From Canna indica (taxonomy: Eukaryota > Streptophyta > Magnoliopsida > Zingiberales > Cannaceae): a stretch of 64,000 nt of DNA. The notes beneath the pieces are model-generated. The model made no database searches. It had not been told where the DNA came from and worked only from the letters and a program-made list of their open reading frames with translations. Shown here one piece after another: positions 11,713-23,960 of this stretch (the stretch's first letter is position 1; every line of letters starts with the position of its first letter). The DNA is taken from contig CP136896.1 in assembly GCA_034359265.1 (NCBI GenBank), positions 4,929,501 to 4,993,500 on the forward strand, read 5' to 3'. A program made the position numbers and the translations under genes.

Positions 11713-13466
11713 CACGACAAGAAATATTGGATTTAACGACCACAACTTTCGACGAGAATATGTTGTCGAAAATTTTCGTTATATATATTTCTGACGACTC
11801 TTAGTGTCGGAAAGAGTTACCGATAAATTTTTTTGACCAAAATGAGTCAAAAATTGCCATATTATTTTTATAAACTTTAATAGATTATCGATGAATTTTC
11901 GTCGAAAATTTAATCGATAATAATTTTCGACAAATTTTATAGTCGCGGGTTCATCGAAAATATTAATGACCTATTTTTATACTTAATTAATACTGAAGTC
12001 GTCAACCATAACTTTTGACCAAAATTCATCGTCGAAAATTTTCGTTAGAGTTTCGACTATTTTCAGCATTAGAAAGAGTTATCGACGAAAATTTTTGACC
12101 AAAATGAGTCAGAAAATTGTAAATAACTTTTTAAAAAAAAGATTAAAAACTTATCGATAAATTTTTGTCTATAAATATTTTCAAATATTTATTTATACTT
12201 CACCTATTTATTATATATATAGAAATTTGTATATTTATAATTTAAATTAATTTTGTAGTTAATGACACACTGAATATACTCATCACCTTTTTCAAAAACT
12301 CTTCTTATTCCAAACTTACACATGCTTTCTTCCATACACGCATGCATGCTTCACCCCTCTTGTAGAAATTAATCTTGCATCGATCTGTCTTCTTCAATTC
12401 GGCTTATCTCATTCTCAAGTTCCTCCTTCTTTACCATCCTCAAGAAAAGGGTGTTGTCGGTTCACGTCCTGATCGTAGTCGCCGATCGACTGCCCACGAT
12501 CGTCGTAGGCGCCTTCCTCGACCTCCTATGCAAGCCATTTCCTGAGGCTTGTGGGTTATTCCCACTGATTTTCGCCGCCATCGACTGCTCAGGCCACGAT
12601 CGCACCTTTCTCAACGGTGAGCTAGCCGACGGAGTCCCGATCTGCGAGTCCAACGAGCTAGTGTTACTCCGACAGCGACTTCTCCCAGCTGACCTCGACT
12701 GGTAATTACCCTTCTTCTATATTCAACATCTACCATCAAGAGATTTTGTTGCTCTTGTTACTGGAAGATTATGTTGGGAATCAACTTGCCAAGCCCCGAT
12801 ATTTGATTTTGCATGTTCTTTGAAGTCAACAAAGACATTTTTGTTAACTCGACATTCTTCTTAAGGATGAGATCAACTTCGACTTCCTCAACATATTTCT
12901 GATGATGATTGCTATCGTCCGCAGCCGATGGGAGATGATGATGATCAGGACGACAGTCGACGGGGTAACAATGAGTTTCTTGATGAGGACCGATCATGTG
13001 TGAAATGTTTTGAATATTTAGTGTCATTGGATGTTTAGTGTTACTATTTGAATATTTATTATTCTGAATGGATGAGACTTTTTGTTGGATGATAAAAGAG
13101 ATGTTTAAACATATTTTGAATCATATCTCGGGAGTTTTAGATTATTATCGTATATGCTATTTGTTATTATTACAGGTCTATACAATATTTTTATTTCGAT
13201 TTATTATTTTTTAAAAAAAATCTTAAAGTTTTCGACGAAATTTTAACGACATATCGTCCGAAATGATCAACGAACATGTTGTCGGAGATACGTCGGTAAA
13301 TACTAACAAAATTTAGTCGGTAAATCGACCAAGCTAGGTTTTACCGACGCAAATTTTGGTTTCGAAAATCGGTCAAAATTTAGTCGATAAATCAATATTT
13401 TCAACAAACTTTCGACCATTTTTTTTACTACAATAGTTGTCTAAAATTATTACATTTCTTATAGTG
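11713..13466. mobile_element. CACTA-like (En/Spm) non-autonomous element, ~1.75 kb
   Basis: The left end reads CACGACAAGAAATATTGG and the right end, reverse-complemented, reads CACTATAAGAAATGTAAT, so the terminal inverted repeats agree at 11 of the first 13 positions. Both ends are followed inwards by many short subterminal motifs (variants of CGACGAAAATTTT and GACCAAAATGAGTC, in both orientations), as in CACTA elements. The flanking triplets are ATT and ATC, so the 3-bp duplication is imperfect. The interior lacks a transposase. Instead it holds a GC-rich open segment (12451-12705) and a His/Asp-rich coding-like stretch (12870-13030). Confidence 0.5.
12451..12705 (+). other. GC-rich open segment inside the CACTA-like element, possible captured gene fragment
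   Basis: An 84-codon frame without an ATG start (it opens at GTG) stands out by base composition from its AT-rich surroundings. It contains ADRLPTIVVGAFLDLLCKPF and later LVLLRQRLLPADLDW. It ends at a TAA inside a good donor-like sequence (CTG|GTAATTAC). I do not recognise the protein. It may be a captured host-gene fragment or part of a lost transposon gene. Confidence 0.25.
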
Positions 13467-13879
13467 ATCGTTGCACAACCGCAAAATATATATACATGAT
13501 ACATGTTCACAATTAGCAATCGTATGTGCGACCGTAGCTAATCCGTTTCTATTGACAATGGATAGATTGGCCATCACCGCTAGCCCATGGGAAAGGAACA
13601 AAATTCTAGGAGTGCTTGATTCATCCAACAAATACTATTTTAATCAAATCAAGTTATTGGATTATACAATATCTGACCATCACATCTCACAGGGTCAACA
13701 TAGTAATTGGCTCCTCTTATCTTAATTCTACCCGTGCTTAATTTCATCATCAATTTTTCTATTGAGAGCCACCAACTACCGCATGACACGTTCCCTGTAA
13801 CTTCCATCGTGAAACCTAACTATGACCAGTACAGCTGCTACATTTTTTCGAAGTTACATGTATACCCTGCGAAGGCTTA
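13467..13879. other. spacer between transposons, nothing recognised
   Basis: About 410 bases separate the CACTA-like element from the next foldback element. Overlapping short open frames on both strands (13428-13725) have no recognisable similarity and are probably fortuitous. Confidence 0.5.
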
Positions 13880-14065
13880 AAATTAAAAATACTTAATTAT
13901 ATTTTTGGTCCAAAATATTATATTTTAATCTCTCAAAAATTATTTTTATTTTTGTTTAGTCATCCGTTAACTTTTCGTTATCTTTTGTTGTTAAATGTCA
14001 ATGTGACAATATGCTGACATGGAATAAAAATACGATGAAGGATCAAATGAAAAAAAATATTTTAA

Positions 14066-14101
<36 letters not shown>

Positions 14102-14562
14102 CACCAATACAAAATCTTATCAATTTACTTTTTCTTATTTCGAAATCATCGTCAAACATATCTACAATAAATTTATGAATGATACTAATAATCTCATTCA
14201 ATTAAACAATATTTGTATTATTTCAGGGTGAAGATTATTGTACATTTATGGGGTGAAAAAATTAAAATAAAAAAAATTGATTATATCGATGAATACGATA
14301 TATATATATATAATTATGCTTATTTTTTTCATCTAATTTATTAAAAATATTTTATTTTTTTCGTTTGGTCTATCATTTTATCTTTAATCCATGTGAGCAT
14401 ATTGTCATGTTGGCACTTAATATTAAAAGATAATAAAAAAATTAACGAAGGGATCAAACGAAAACGAAAATAATTTTTAAGTGATTAAACATAAACTTTT
14501 TTAAACGAATGATCAAACGAAAAAAATATAATATTTTGGAGATCAAAAACTTAATTAAACCC
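13880..14562. mobile_element. foldback element with ~200-bp arms
   Basis: The left arm (13880-14068) reads CTTAATTATATTTTTGGTCC at its start and contains GACAATATGCTGACATGG near its end. The right arm (14340-14562) is the inverse, containing CCATGTGAGCATATTGTC and ending GGAGATCAAAAACTTAATT. The centre is AT-rich and holds a (TA)n tract. No open frame is present. The layout fits a foldback or long-TIR MULE-like non-autonomous element. Confidence 0.6.
14071..14098. repeat. (TA)n microsatellite
   Basis: About 14 uninterrupted TA units lie in the loop region of the foldback element. Confidence 0.9.
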
Positions 14563-15059
14563 ATTAGAAATTAGTTTTTTTTTTTCAAAGAAAACGAGTT
14601 TCATACAAGATGAAAAATCCATATAAAGAAAATCTAACTGAGATTCGAATTTCAAATTTTTAGGCAACTTATAAGATGTTGACATTAAATGTGGTAATCA
14701 TAGTTGGTCATTAGAAATTAATTAAATGATACGAGCAAGTGTATTTTACATTACCACCCTCCTGTTTTTTTTTTTACATCTCCACTTGTGACATTACATA
14801 ATCTACTGTTCTTCTTTCACAAATCACTTTTTTTCACTAAAATAATTTTTGTATAAAACTAAGGTCTAATTGACAAAAAAATGACTTAGAAATATAACTT
14901 CAAGGAAGTAAAATTTTATACTATTATTTGATTGATAGCTGTGTGAAAGATGCATGAAATTGCACTTCATCGAGATCTAAAATTTTCTACTATAATTTTA
15001 TGCATATTTGTTGCATAAAATTACTTTTCATGTCCAATAAAACTAGACCTAAAATTTAT
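14563..15059. other. AT-rich spacer, nothing recognised
   Basis: About 500 bases separate two foldback elements. No open frame or repeat was recognised apart from poly-T/A runs. Confidence 0.5.
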
Positions 15060-16845
15060 AATTAAAAAATTTAATGAAGATAGTTCAAACTTGATGTTAT
15101 TAATAAATATGGCTCATTCTTTTATTTGAAACAAATATATATTTCAATTTTTGAAATTATAACACTTATAGACTCCTGTTAGATTTCTATTTATTTATCT
15201 GTTATGCGCTGACGTGGAACGTCACGTTAGCACATAAAAATTATTTTTTAAATTCAGGATGACACGTCATCGTTAATCCTACGTGGCAGAATTTTGTAAA
15301 AAAAAAAAGAAAATTAACAAAAATGGCCCGAACTTTGACGTTTTTAACAAACATGACTCATTCTTTTATTTGAAACAAATATGTATTTTAATTTTTGAAA
15401 TTATAACAATTATAGACTCCCGTTAGATCTCTATTTATTTACTCGTTTATGTGCTGACGTGGAACGCCACTGCATCACATAAAAACTATTTTTAAAATTC
15501 AGGATGTCATGTCATCATTAATCCTACGTGGTAGAATTTTTAAAAAAAATATTAAAAAACTAAAACTAATACACGTCACCAGCACAACTTAAAAACTCCA
15601 AACTTAATTAATATCTGACCAAATTAAAAAACTAAAACATGTCGCTCACTCGACCCGACACCCTCGACAAATCCCTCAACGAAGGTGTTCCTGTCGCCAG
15701 CGCCTCACGTCGCTTGCCATTGTCACCGGTGCCTCACATTGACTAGTCTCGTCTCACGTCGCCTATTATCGTCGGCGCCTCACCGCGAAGGTTTTTTTTT
15801 CTTATTTCTTGCCTGGTCTCGCCGGCGCCTCACCCCAAAGGTAATCTTTTGCCTAACCTTTCTTGCAGGTCTGAGATACCTATTTTTTTGTCACCGAAGC
15901 TTATCGCCTGAACCCTAAACCTAGATATCAATCTAACTGCATATCATGGTTCGTAGATCAAATCGACAGCGGATGACTATTTTACCTACACGACGAGATA
16001 CATCATCAGCTTCCTCTCTGGTATATTTTATCTTGAATGCATTTTTATATCAGTTCTTTGATATCAGTTCGTTTAATTAAATATCAGTATCAGTATACTC
16101 ATATGTATACTGATATTAGCGACGATAATAAGTGACGTGAGGTGAGACCAGTCAGGGTGATGCGCTGGCGATAATAGCAGGTGACGTGAGGCGCCGGCGA
16201 CAGGAACACCTTCGTCGAGGGATTAGTCGAGGGATTTGTCGAGAGTGTCGAGTCGAGTGGGCGACAGGTTTTAGTTTTTTAATTTTGTCGGATATTAGGT
16301 TTGAAGTTTTTAAGTTGCGATGGTGACATGGATTAGTTTTAGTTTTTTAATATATTTTTAAAAAATTATGTCACGTAGGATTAATGATGACGTGATATCC
16401 TGAATTTAAAAAATAATTTTTATGTGCTGACGTGACGTTCCACGTCAGCACATAACGGGTAAATAAATAGAAATCTATTGTGAGTCTATAATTGTTATAA
16501 TTTCAAAAGTTAGAATACATATTAGTTTCAAGTAAAAGAACGTGTCATATTTGTTAAAAACGTCAAAGTTCAGGTCATTTTCATTAATTTTCTATTTTTT
16601 TAAAAAAATCTGCCACGTAGAATTAATGATGACGTGATATTTTGAATTTAAAAAATAATTTTTATGTGTTGACATGACATTCCACGTCAGCACATAACGA
16701 GTAAATAAATAGAAATCTAACGAAGTCTATAATTGTTATAATTTAAAAAGTTAAAATACATATTTGTTTCAAATAAAAGAATGTGTTATATTTATTAAAA
16801 ACGTCAAAGTTCGAGGTATTTTCATTAATTTTTCTTTTATAATAT
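15060..16845. mobile_element. 1.8-kb foldback element with tandem units in each arm
   Basis: Each arm (~15060-15800 and ~16120-16845) carries two ~235-bp tandem units plus a GC-richer inner segment, and the whole is mirrored around ~15960. Unit landmarks are CATTCTTTTATTTGAAAC and GCTGACGTGGAACG in the left arm, and CGTTCCACGTCAGCACAT and its partner GACATTCCACGTCAGCACAT in the right arm. Inner segments are GACACCCTCGACAAATCCCT and its inverse with GAGGGATTTGTCGAGAGTGT. The 320-bp centre contains a short ATG frame (15946, MVRRSNRQRMTILPTRRD...) followed by a donor-like GTATAT. Long composite inverted repeats suggest a MULE-type or foldback element. No transposase is left. Confidence 0.65.
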
Positions 16846-17090
16846 TATGTCTATCTAAAATTTTATCAATTTATCAATTTATGATTTTAGGATATTTTTA
16901 AATTTATAGAATGCATTTAAATGGAAATAAAATGATTTATAATTTTAATATTTATTTTGCAATTAAGGTTGATATCGCATTATATTCCTTTTATTCTTTG
17001 TAAATTGTAATTTCCAATTTTTTGGCAATTTATGCGCGTAATATCAGCGAGGAAATAAGTTTGATGAGTGAATTTCGTATTTGGCCAAGG

Positions 17091-17281
17091 GCATTCAAGT
17101 AAAAGCGCAATGGAAAACCACGACGCAGGTGGAAATGCGAGACGGGGTCCGGAAGAAGGGGACAACAGAAAGCTTACAACTTTTTATTCTATTTCGCTGC
17201 TCAAAAAGGCGACGCCACCGAGCGATTCTTCAGGAACTCGCCACGCCACTTGCCCTTCGTGAAATCCTCTCCGAGTTCAAG
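17091..17281 (+). other. probable 5' UTR exon of the TCHQD gene
   Basis: A GC-richer stretch ends TCCGAGTTCAAG before a donor GT at 17282. A matching acceptor (TTTTGTGCAG) lies at 19207, two bases before the ATG of the TCHQD gene. The exon start is unknown. No conserved protein is encoded here. The implied 1.9-kb leader intron (17282-19207) holds no recognised element. This is inferred from splice signals only. Confidence 0.4.
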
Positions 17282-19209
17282 GTCCGCTCCTCTTCCCCCT
17301 CCTTTTTTGCTTGATTTTTTGTTTTTGTTTTTCAGTTTTGATTACTATTCTCATAGTGACTTCTCTAAGATGTACAAATAGGAGGTTATGATTTGTGGAA
17401 TTTGGAATTTTCTCTCAAATTTTCCCCTTTGATTTTCTTTTTTTGGGTTCAAATTAATATGTGTTGTTTAATTTGCGTGAACCATCATGGGATTAGTTGA
17501 CTCTCCTAAGTTGCCCTAAAGAATACGGTTCATTATGTCGATTTTAGGGAAGAGCACGGTTAACTGTCGATTGCAGTAAACGTTGCACTAATTCCAGAAT
17601 GTAATAGTTGATTGTTTAACTTCTTATTGATTAAAAGTGATATTGGCCTGTAGTGATTTTAATGAGATTAAAAGTCTAAGCACCTGTTTTGCTGGAAGTT
17701 AACGACTTCTTCAGTTTTCTTATGCGGCCTATCAGAGTTATGAAGTTATAGTGATTTTATTATCGAAAACTAAGTGTATTTTTATCTGTGTTGTTTGGAT
17801 TCTATTTCTCCTAGATTTGTAATGGGACAAATATGAAAATCTATTAACTTTTTGCTCCATGGAATTTGAACTTTTACTGACTGCTTTAACCGTGTTATTT
17901 GTTGTATCTTAAAGGGACATACTTTAGTAGCTATATTAAATGGATGTTCCCTTTTGTTGACTGAGATCCATCAGAAATTGGAATATGCCAAATAGATGGT
18001 AAAAGAGCTAAGATACTATGAAACGAGGACAGTATTCATAGAGCAAATACAGTTTGAATGTAGTTTGTGGGGCTGGAAGAACCTCCATAATGCCTTTCTT
18101 TTCCCCCTCTTTTCGAACATCAAGTTCTGGTTTATGTTGCAGTGCCCTGCTTCCGTATCAAGTTCATAAATACCCTGCTATCTGTCACTTTGACTTTCAT
18201 GACTAATGTTAGTAATGAAACTGATATTTATATTTAACTTATCTTGATGGACAATCTAGCTTTGTTCCTCTGCACTGTCTAAGGATCTTCTTTTCCTCTT
18301 TTGAAGTAATATCTTCCAAATTTTTGTATTCAATAACTGATTCATTCTATAATCATATTAGAACTTTATTGGCATGTTCATATTTGTCACCATTGTCACC
18401 TTCTAACCATCATCAAATTTCTGGACATTCTTCCAAATTGTATAAGCTTTGCTAGTGTTTGCAGTGTTCCTGATGACTAACACTTCTCTTCATATGAAGA
18501 ATTTTAAACTTCCCTCCATCTTTATATATCTAGTGTTTGCCTTGCCTGATCATTTTTCATTGAAGAAAGACTGTAACTTTGACATCATTAAATGCAGTAG
18601 GCAGAAGCATTTATTGGACCAAGTTACTATTTGAGAGTTGTGATTATGATGCTTATATTAACTCTTTCAATTTGAAATTCTCTAATTGTTGTCTATATTA
18701 ATCCACTGGAAATGTCCATATTGTGCTAAAACTTGCCATTAAGCATCTTTCTTCTAACAAAACTTCTTCATGTAGCTTCTCCCTATTTTAGCAAGAGTTA
18801 GACTTATTCTTAAAATCATCAAAATCCACTTTTCACTCAAATTTATTATAATATCCTACATATTCCAAATAACTATACAGGTTGATCATTCATTTTAGTT
18901 GGCATGACAGAAAAATAGTACCTTGTGTATTATGTACAATTGGACTACTTTTGCTAGAACATAAAATGACTTTTCAACTGTTTTATTGTCACCTATGGTG
19001 ACATAGATCCCATAGAAGATGTTTGCATGATAAGCTAAAGCAGCAAGATATGAATATCATCTATGGGATACAAAATGAGATGGGTATGTAAGTAGTAATG
19101 CTTAAGATGTAAATCAATGAGTGTGAGTAGTGATACCATAATAAGCTTATTTTGTTTCTGTATCACAGTTAATACGAATTGGAATTGATTGTATATGTTT
19201 TGTGCAGTC

Positions 19210-20104
19210 ATGCAGCTCTATCATCATCCTTACTCGATGGACAGCCAGAAAGTACGACTGGCACTGGAAGAGAAAGGGATTGATTACACATCATATCATG
19301 TCAATCCTCTGACTGGCAAGAATATGGATGTTTCATTCTTTCGCATGAATCCATCTGCAAAGCTCCCTGTCTTCCAAAATGGTTCTCATATCATCTTCCG
19401 TGCGATTGACATCATCCAGTAAGTTTGTTGTTTATTGATATATGCTTTAGGTATTTTTTGGTTATTTACTTTTATGGTAGAAAAATCTCTTAAAGTATCT
19501 TCTGATTCTAATAAGGTATATAGAGAGGCTCTCACTATCCCTAAGTGGTGAGATTAATCCCATTAGCAACAAAGTCATGGAATGGATGGAGAAAATTGAA
19601 GGGTGGAGTCCCACCGTATTCACTCTTGCTCACATCCCAGACAAGTATAGACTATTTGTTTCCAAATTTGTTCGTCGTGTAGTGATTGCTCGGATGGCCC
19701 AAGCACCAGATCTAGCTAGTGTCTACCATGTAAAACTTCGAGAAGCTTACAATAGAGAAGACAAGTTGAAGGACCCTGAAAATTTGAAGCAGAGTGTGGA
19801 GAAGTTGTCTACTCTTCTTGATGATGCAGAAATACAGTTGAGTGCCACAACATATCTTGCTGGTGAAGATTATACCATGGCAGATTCGATGTTTATTCCG
19901 ATTTTGGCACGAATAACTCTTTTGGATCTGGAAGAGGAGTACATCACTTGCAGGCCCAAGATAATGGCCTACTATAACACGGTAAAGCACAGAGCAAGCT
20001 ACAAAAAAGTAATTGGGAGGTATTTCAATGGATGGAGAAAATACACAACACTTTTTAAAACATGGTGTTTTCTTTGCACAAGAAGCTTGTTCAGAAAGTA
20101 CTAG
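19210..20104 (+). CDS. TCHQD: TCHQD-class glutathione S-transferase
   Basis: Two coding exons, 19210-19418 and 19516-20104, join in phase to give 265 residues. The start MQLYHHPYSMDSQKVRLALE is the thioredoxin-fold N-terminal domain, with the catalytic Ser region at HPYSMDS. NPSAKLPVFQNGSHII (residues ~47-62) carries the cis-Pro glutathione-site loop. The C-terminal helical domain includes FTLAHIPDKYRLFVSKF, TTYLAGEDYTMADSMFIP and RASYKKVIGRYFNGWRKY, and ends SLFRKY. Order and length match Arabidopsis TCHQD (At1g77290). The class is named after bacterial tetrachlorohydroquinone dehalogenase, and the true plant substrate is not established. The longer upstream frame (19189) starts inside the intron, so ATG 19210, two bases after the acceptor, is preferred. 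One residue differs from the class norm: RAIDIIQ where I would expect D-T-I/E at the SNAIL-like site. Confidence 0.93.
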
Positions 20105-20780
20105 GAAAATAATAGTGGCACGTTAGAAAGTTTTACTTGGATCAGCAAATTGTTCAGTGTACAATAATATCCTTATGTGGAATAAGCGGAGGCAACACTT
20201 GGGATTTTCTTGATAGTTCAAGATAAGTTTTCTTTCAAAGTTCAAAGTGTAGAAGCGTGAAGTACATAGTTTTGGTAAGGGCGAGTTAGTTTTTGTGTGA
20301 GGTTGTTCTTCTTCAGCTATCTTTCTTACTTTAGTTCTACATTTTAGACATTCCATATAAAATATATCATTTATTTACAAATGTGTTTTTCCTTAAACTT
20401 CATCTTTCATATGAATATGTAATTGAGGGAAACTTTATGTACTGTATATAGTTGAATTAAACTGTAAAGTATTTACTATTTGTTATAATATGAGCAGTGT
20501 ATATTGCAAACTTCTGGCTGTAGCTCATGTTTTGATATTATTTGTTTAATATCACCAAATAGATCTGCTCCATATTCTAAAATTTTGATCAATGGAGGTG
20601 GTCCATGGTCCATGTTCTTCAGGAGAATTGGGCTTCAATTTTTATCATCAAAAGGCAGCCTCAATAGATATGTAAGAAAACTAGCATTTTTGGTTTAATT
20701 GTAGGCTAGCTCATTTGTAACAAAAGGCTACAGGTACTTTTTTTTTTCTTTCAGTAAGCTGATTTTAGGGTAGCTCATTT
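20105..20780 (+). other. 3' flank of the TCHQD gene
   Basis: The 3' UTR and downstream sequence contain AATAT/AATTAAA-like poly(A) signals near 20430-20490. No further gene is seen. Open frames here are short and uncharacteristic. Confidence 0.55.
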
Positions 20781-21314
20781 GCTGCAAATAGGACGGTCAA
20801 CGGATCGAATATGGTGCGGATACTGGATTATCCGTATCCGCACCGCGCGCATTCCATATCCGCACATTCGTATTCGCATCGTATCTGCCACGGATATGAA
20901 TATGAATATTCATATTCGCACCGCTTCAAATGTGGATATCCACACTGTATTCATATCCGCACCGTTTTTATTAAAAATAATATATTTCATTAAAAAATTA
21001 ATAAATTATCGATTCATTGATCCAAAATAAGTATATAATATACTTTAAAATTCATCTTGACATGAAATTATTATAAAGTCCTTATATATATTTATAACTT
21101 ATATAGGCAAAATAGTAATTCAAAGATGCGGATAGACGGTGCGGATTCACAGTCATATTCATATCCGCACTATATTCGCGCAGATATAAATTTTTTAAAT
21201 TCGTATCCGTATCCATATCCATATCTATTTTTACTTGCAGATATGAATCGGATACGGTGCGGATGCAATTTTTAGTTAGTGAATGCGGATAAAATTATCA
21301 CCCATAGCTGCAAA
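20781..21314. mobile_element. hAT-type MITE (518 bp) with perfect 8-bp target duplication
   Basis: The element (20789-21306) begins TAGGACGGTCAACGGATCG and its other end reverse-complemented begins TATGGGTGATAATTTTATCC. GCTGCAAA flanks it on both sides (20781-20788 and 21307-21314). The interior is made of degenerate CGGATACGG/ATCCGCACC motifs in both orientations, so it can fold extensively. It is non-coding; the apparent open frames inside are by-products of the repeats. Confidence 0.8.
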
Positions 21315-23426
21315 CCCATTGAATATGAGATGAGAAATCTTGCATACCAAACAAGGTCTAGAAGTAGCATTCTGCAGCAGTAAATTGCTGATAAAAATTC
21401 TAAAATAGCATTTTTCTTAAGATTGTGTGTTTATATTCTTCTAAATTATAAATAGGAGATGTGTATTTTTAACTGTACAGATGAAAGATATATCTTTTCT
21501 TTAAGTATTTTTAATCAAACATACAAAGAAAACATTTCAGTGGATAATATTAGATTGACATAATCTTTAATAACAAGACAGAATATACATTAGCACACAA
21601 TTGGCTCCCTCCCAGGCGTTACTGTGTCAGACTGTCAGTTGGATTTTGGCCCATACCTATTCAAATTAAAATCCTAGCAATATTCATATTTTTTTCCACC
21701 CAAATTAGAAATGCGGCTCACATAAATAAATTTGATCTAAACTGGATTAGGCTAAGCTTGGGGTTGATTTTTTTTTTTTTCAAATAAAAATCATCACAAA
21801 GCAATTAAATCTTAACCTATTGAATTGGATTTTGTTGAGAATATAAATCTATAGAGCTTAAATTTGGCCATCAATCAAATTAATATTTCATTTTCTTCTA
21901 ATATAACAAATCAATAACAATACCACTAAAGTGCATGCTGGAATCTTATTAATTATTCGACCAAAAAACAATGGATTATACTCCAGCAATAATTATTCCT
22001 TTTACAGTGCAATTCTTTTCCTAGATGCAATCTCCCATTACCTTCGCAGGTCAAAATTTAAATCAAAGGACCAGCGGTTGAGAATGATTTCACGCACTGT
22101 CAATGGTAGGGCCAATTCCCAATGACTACGATCAGAACGTACTTACTGACTCTTTTTGGGTCAGGATTACATCTGGTTTGGTCCACTCAATATGAAAGAA
22201 GTGGGGATAAGAAGATTATGCAATTGATTGATAGACACTACTGATGCTTCTGTCCGCAGGCAGCAGGCTGCAATTGATTGGTTCTCCCAAGTCAAGTCAT
22301 GAGCATGGCGTTTACTTCAAGAACAGTGGAAGTGGAAGAATTCAACACACTCACAGTGGAGTAAAATTATGGCAAGACTCGTTCTTGCTGTTTACTTGGG
22401 GAGTCAAGGGCGGGAACAATGCACACATCATGCGCGGGGGACCCAACATTAACAGCGTAGGCAAAAATCACACATGGCGTGATCTTTGGTTGCATTGGAT
22501 TTTGATCTTTTTCCCTAATCCATATTTATCCGAACGAGCCATATTTCAATTTTTTTACTAAGCATTAACTCTGGTTTAAAGATGAAAATGCAGGCATCTT
22601 TATTTAATTATCAAATCAATACAACCGGTGAGTCTTGATTTCTTCCTTTAATTTCTTATCTTACCTACTGCATCATTGCAATCTCTCCTCTTTATATTAT
22701 ATATGATGATCCATGAGATAAGATTCTTCGAGTGCTGGCGAGTGCTTAATGATATAGAGAAGTACATGAATTGGTACATGTTTATTAGAATATATATTTG
22801 AAAAAAAGAGAGAGCTAAATTTGCTCCAAGATTGATGACAGGAATGTCATGTGTACATTTGCTTGCTGCACCCGGTGCAACATGATGTTGAATTGCCTGC
22901 AGTGCATATATATATTGATATATATTGCCAACTATATATGGGCAGGATTAAAATAAAGTAGGATCAATTAATCAGATATATAAAAGCAGCAGCTAGAATG
23001 GAGACATCTGGGTAGCAATGCAAAATGTAGAATTGTGGCCTGCGCAGGGAGTAGAAACATGTTGATGTTGGCTTCCTCACATCCGACATCAAGAATCCCT
23101 GGCTCTGCCTCTGCCTCTGCTAGTTGTTTCCATTAATTAATCTTTATTTGAGAGATCTGGAGAACTGGAAGGCAAAGGGCTCACCAGAAGCCAATGAAAA
23201 TAATATATGTAGCTATTAATTAATTTATCTCTAGGCTAATTAAGTACAAGTTTCAATTATTCGAGGATATAAAAAGGAAATTATTCAAGAATCAATAATT
23301 CTGTAACTTAATCATTTATTTGTGCATGGTTCTTAATTATATATTGATGCATTATGCATTTATTATTGGTATATTGAAACATGAGTTAATGTTTGGTCTA
23401 TAATTCGGATTTTGTGGAAATATTGT
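21315..23426. other. intergenic region, nothing recognised
   Basis: 2.1 kb of AT-rich sequence. A 105-codon frame at 22244-22561 has no recognisable motif and no ATG-context or codon support. No microRNA of the conserved plant families was recognised by eye. Confidence 0.55.
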
Positions 23427-23753
23427 TGTTGGGAATAAATCTGGCGCAATAGACGATAAACGAGAGAAAAAACGAAACACACACAAGAATACACAAGATT
23501 TACGTGGTTCGACGAAAAATGCCCACTCTACGGCCACACTAGAAGTTCTTCTCTATTCGGATTTTTCACATATACAAGAAAATCATTACATTGGAATTTA
23601 TATAGGACGACACAGACCCACAGCCCAAAGGACCCAAAAAATCTTCGGGGGCTCCGCCCCTACACCCCTAGCAGGGGGCACTGCCCCCTTGATCGAAGAT
23701 TCTGCGTAACGCAACATAAGAGGGTTAGGACAAATCAATCGTCACACATCCCA
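23427..23753 (-). repeat. 3' LTR of the copia relic
   Basis: On the minus strand the LTR begins TGGGATGTGTGACGATTG and ends TTATTCCCAACA (TG...CA). It is preceded by the polypurine tract CCAAGTGGGAGATTA. It contains a TATA-like CCTATATAAATTCC and a short GC-rich palindromic patch (GGGGGCTCCGCCCC on the + strand). Confidence 0.75.
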
Positions 23754-23960
23754 ATAATCTCCCACTTGGAGACTGATCTAGGGATACCAACAATACTCAC
23801 GTAAACTTTCTCTTGTACAAGTTCCATCCACTTCTAGTGTGACGCCTCCTCATCACTACCCATGGAGGCCAATTGAGGCCATGCATAACCTCAGCTTATC
23901 AGTGGTGACGACTTTGGTCAACATGTTTGCCAGGTTCTTTGATCCAAAAATTTTCTTTAG

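Noticed and set aside
12758..13027. 89-codon minus-strand frame in the CACTA-like element
   Set aside because: His/Asp-rich composition also reads as an acidic stretch on the + strand; no motif supports either as a real gene.
15685..15918. 77-codon frame in the big foldback element
   Set aside because: It starts at GTG, crosses from arm to centre, and its composition follows the inverted repeat; no sign of a real protein.
19189..19209. Upstream in-frame start for the TCHQD protein
   Set aside because: It lies inside the leader intron, upstream of a good acceptor at 19207; known family members begin MQLYHHPYS.
22244..22561. 105-codon + frame
   Set aside because: No recognisable motif, no supporting splice pattern, and low-complexity flanks; treated as chance.
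22690..23150. Possible microRNA hairpin region with palindromic TATATAT segments
   Set aside because: No mature sequence of a conserved plant miRNA family was recognised and no long stem with a plausible loop was found by eye.
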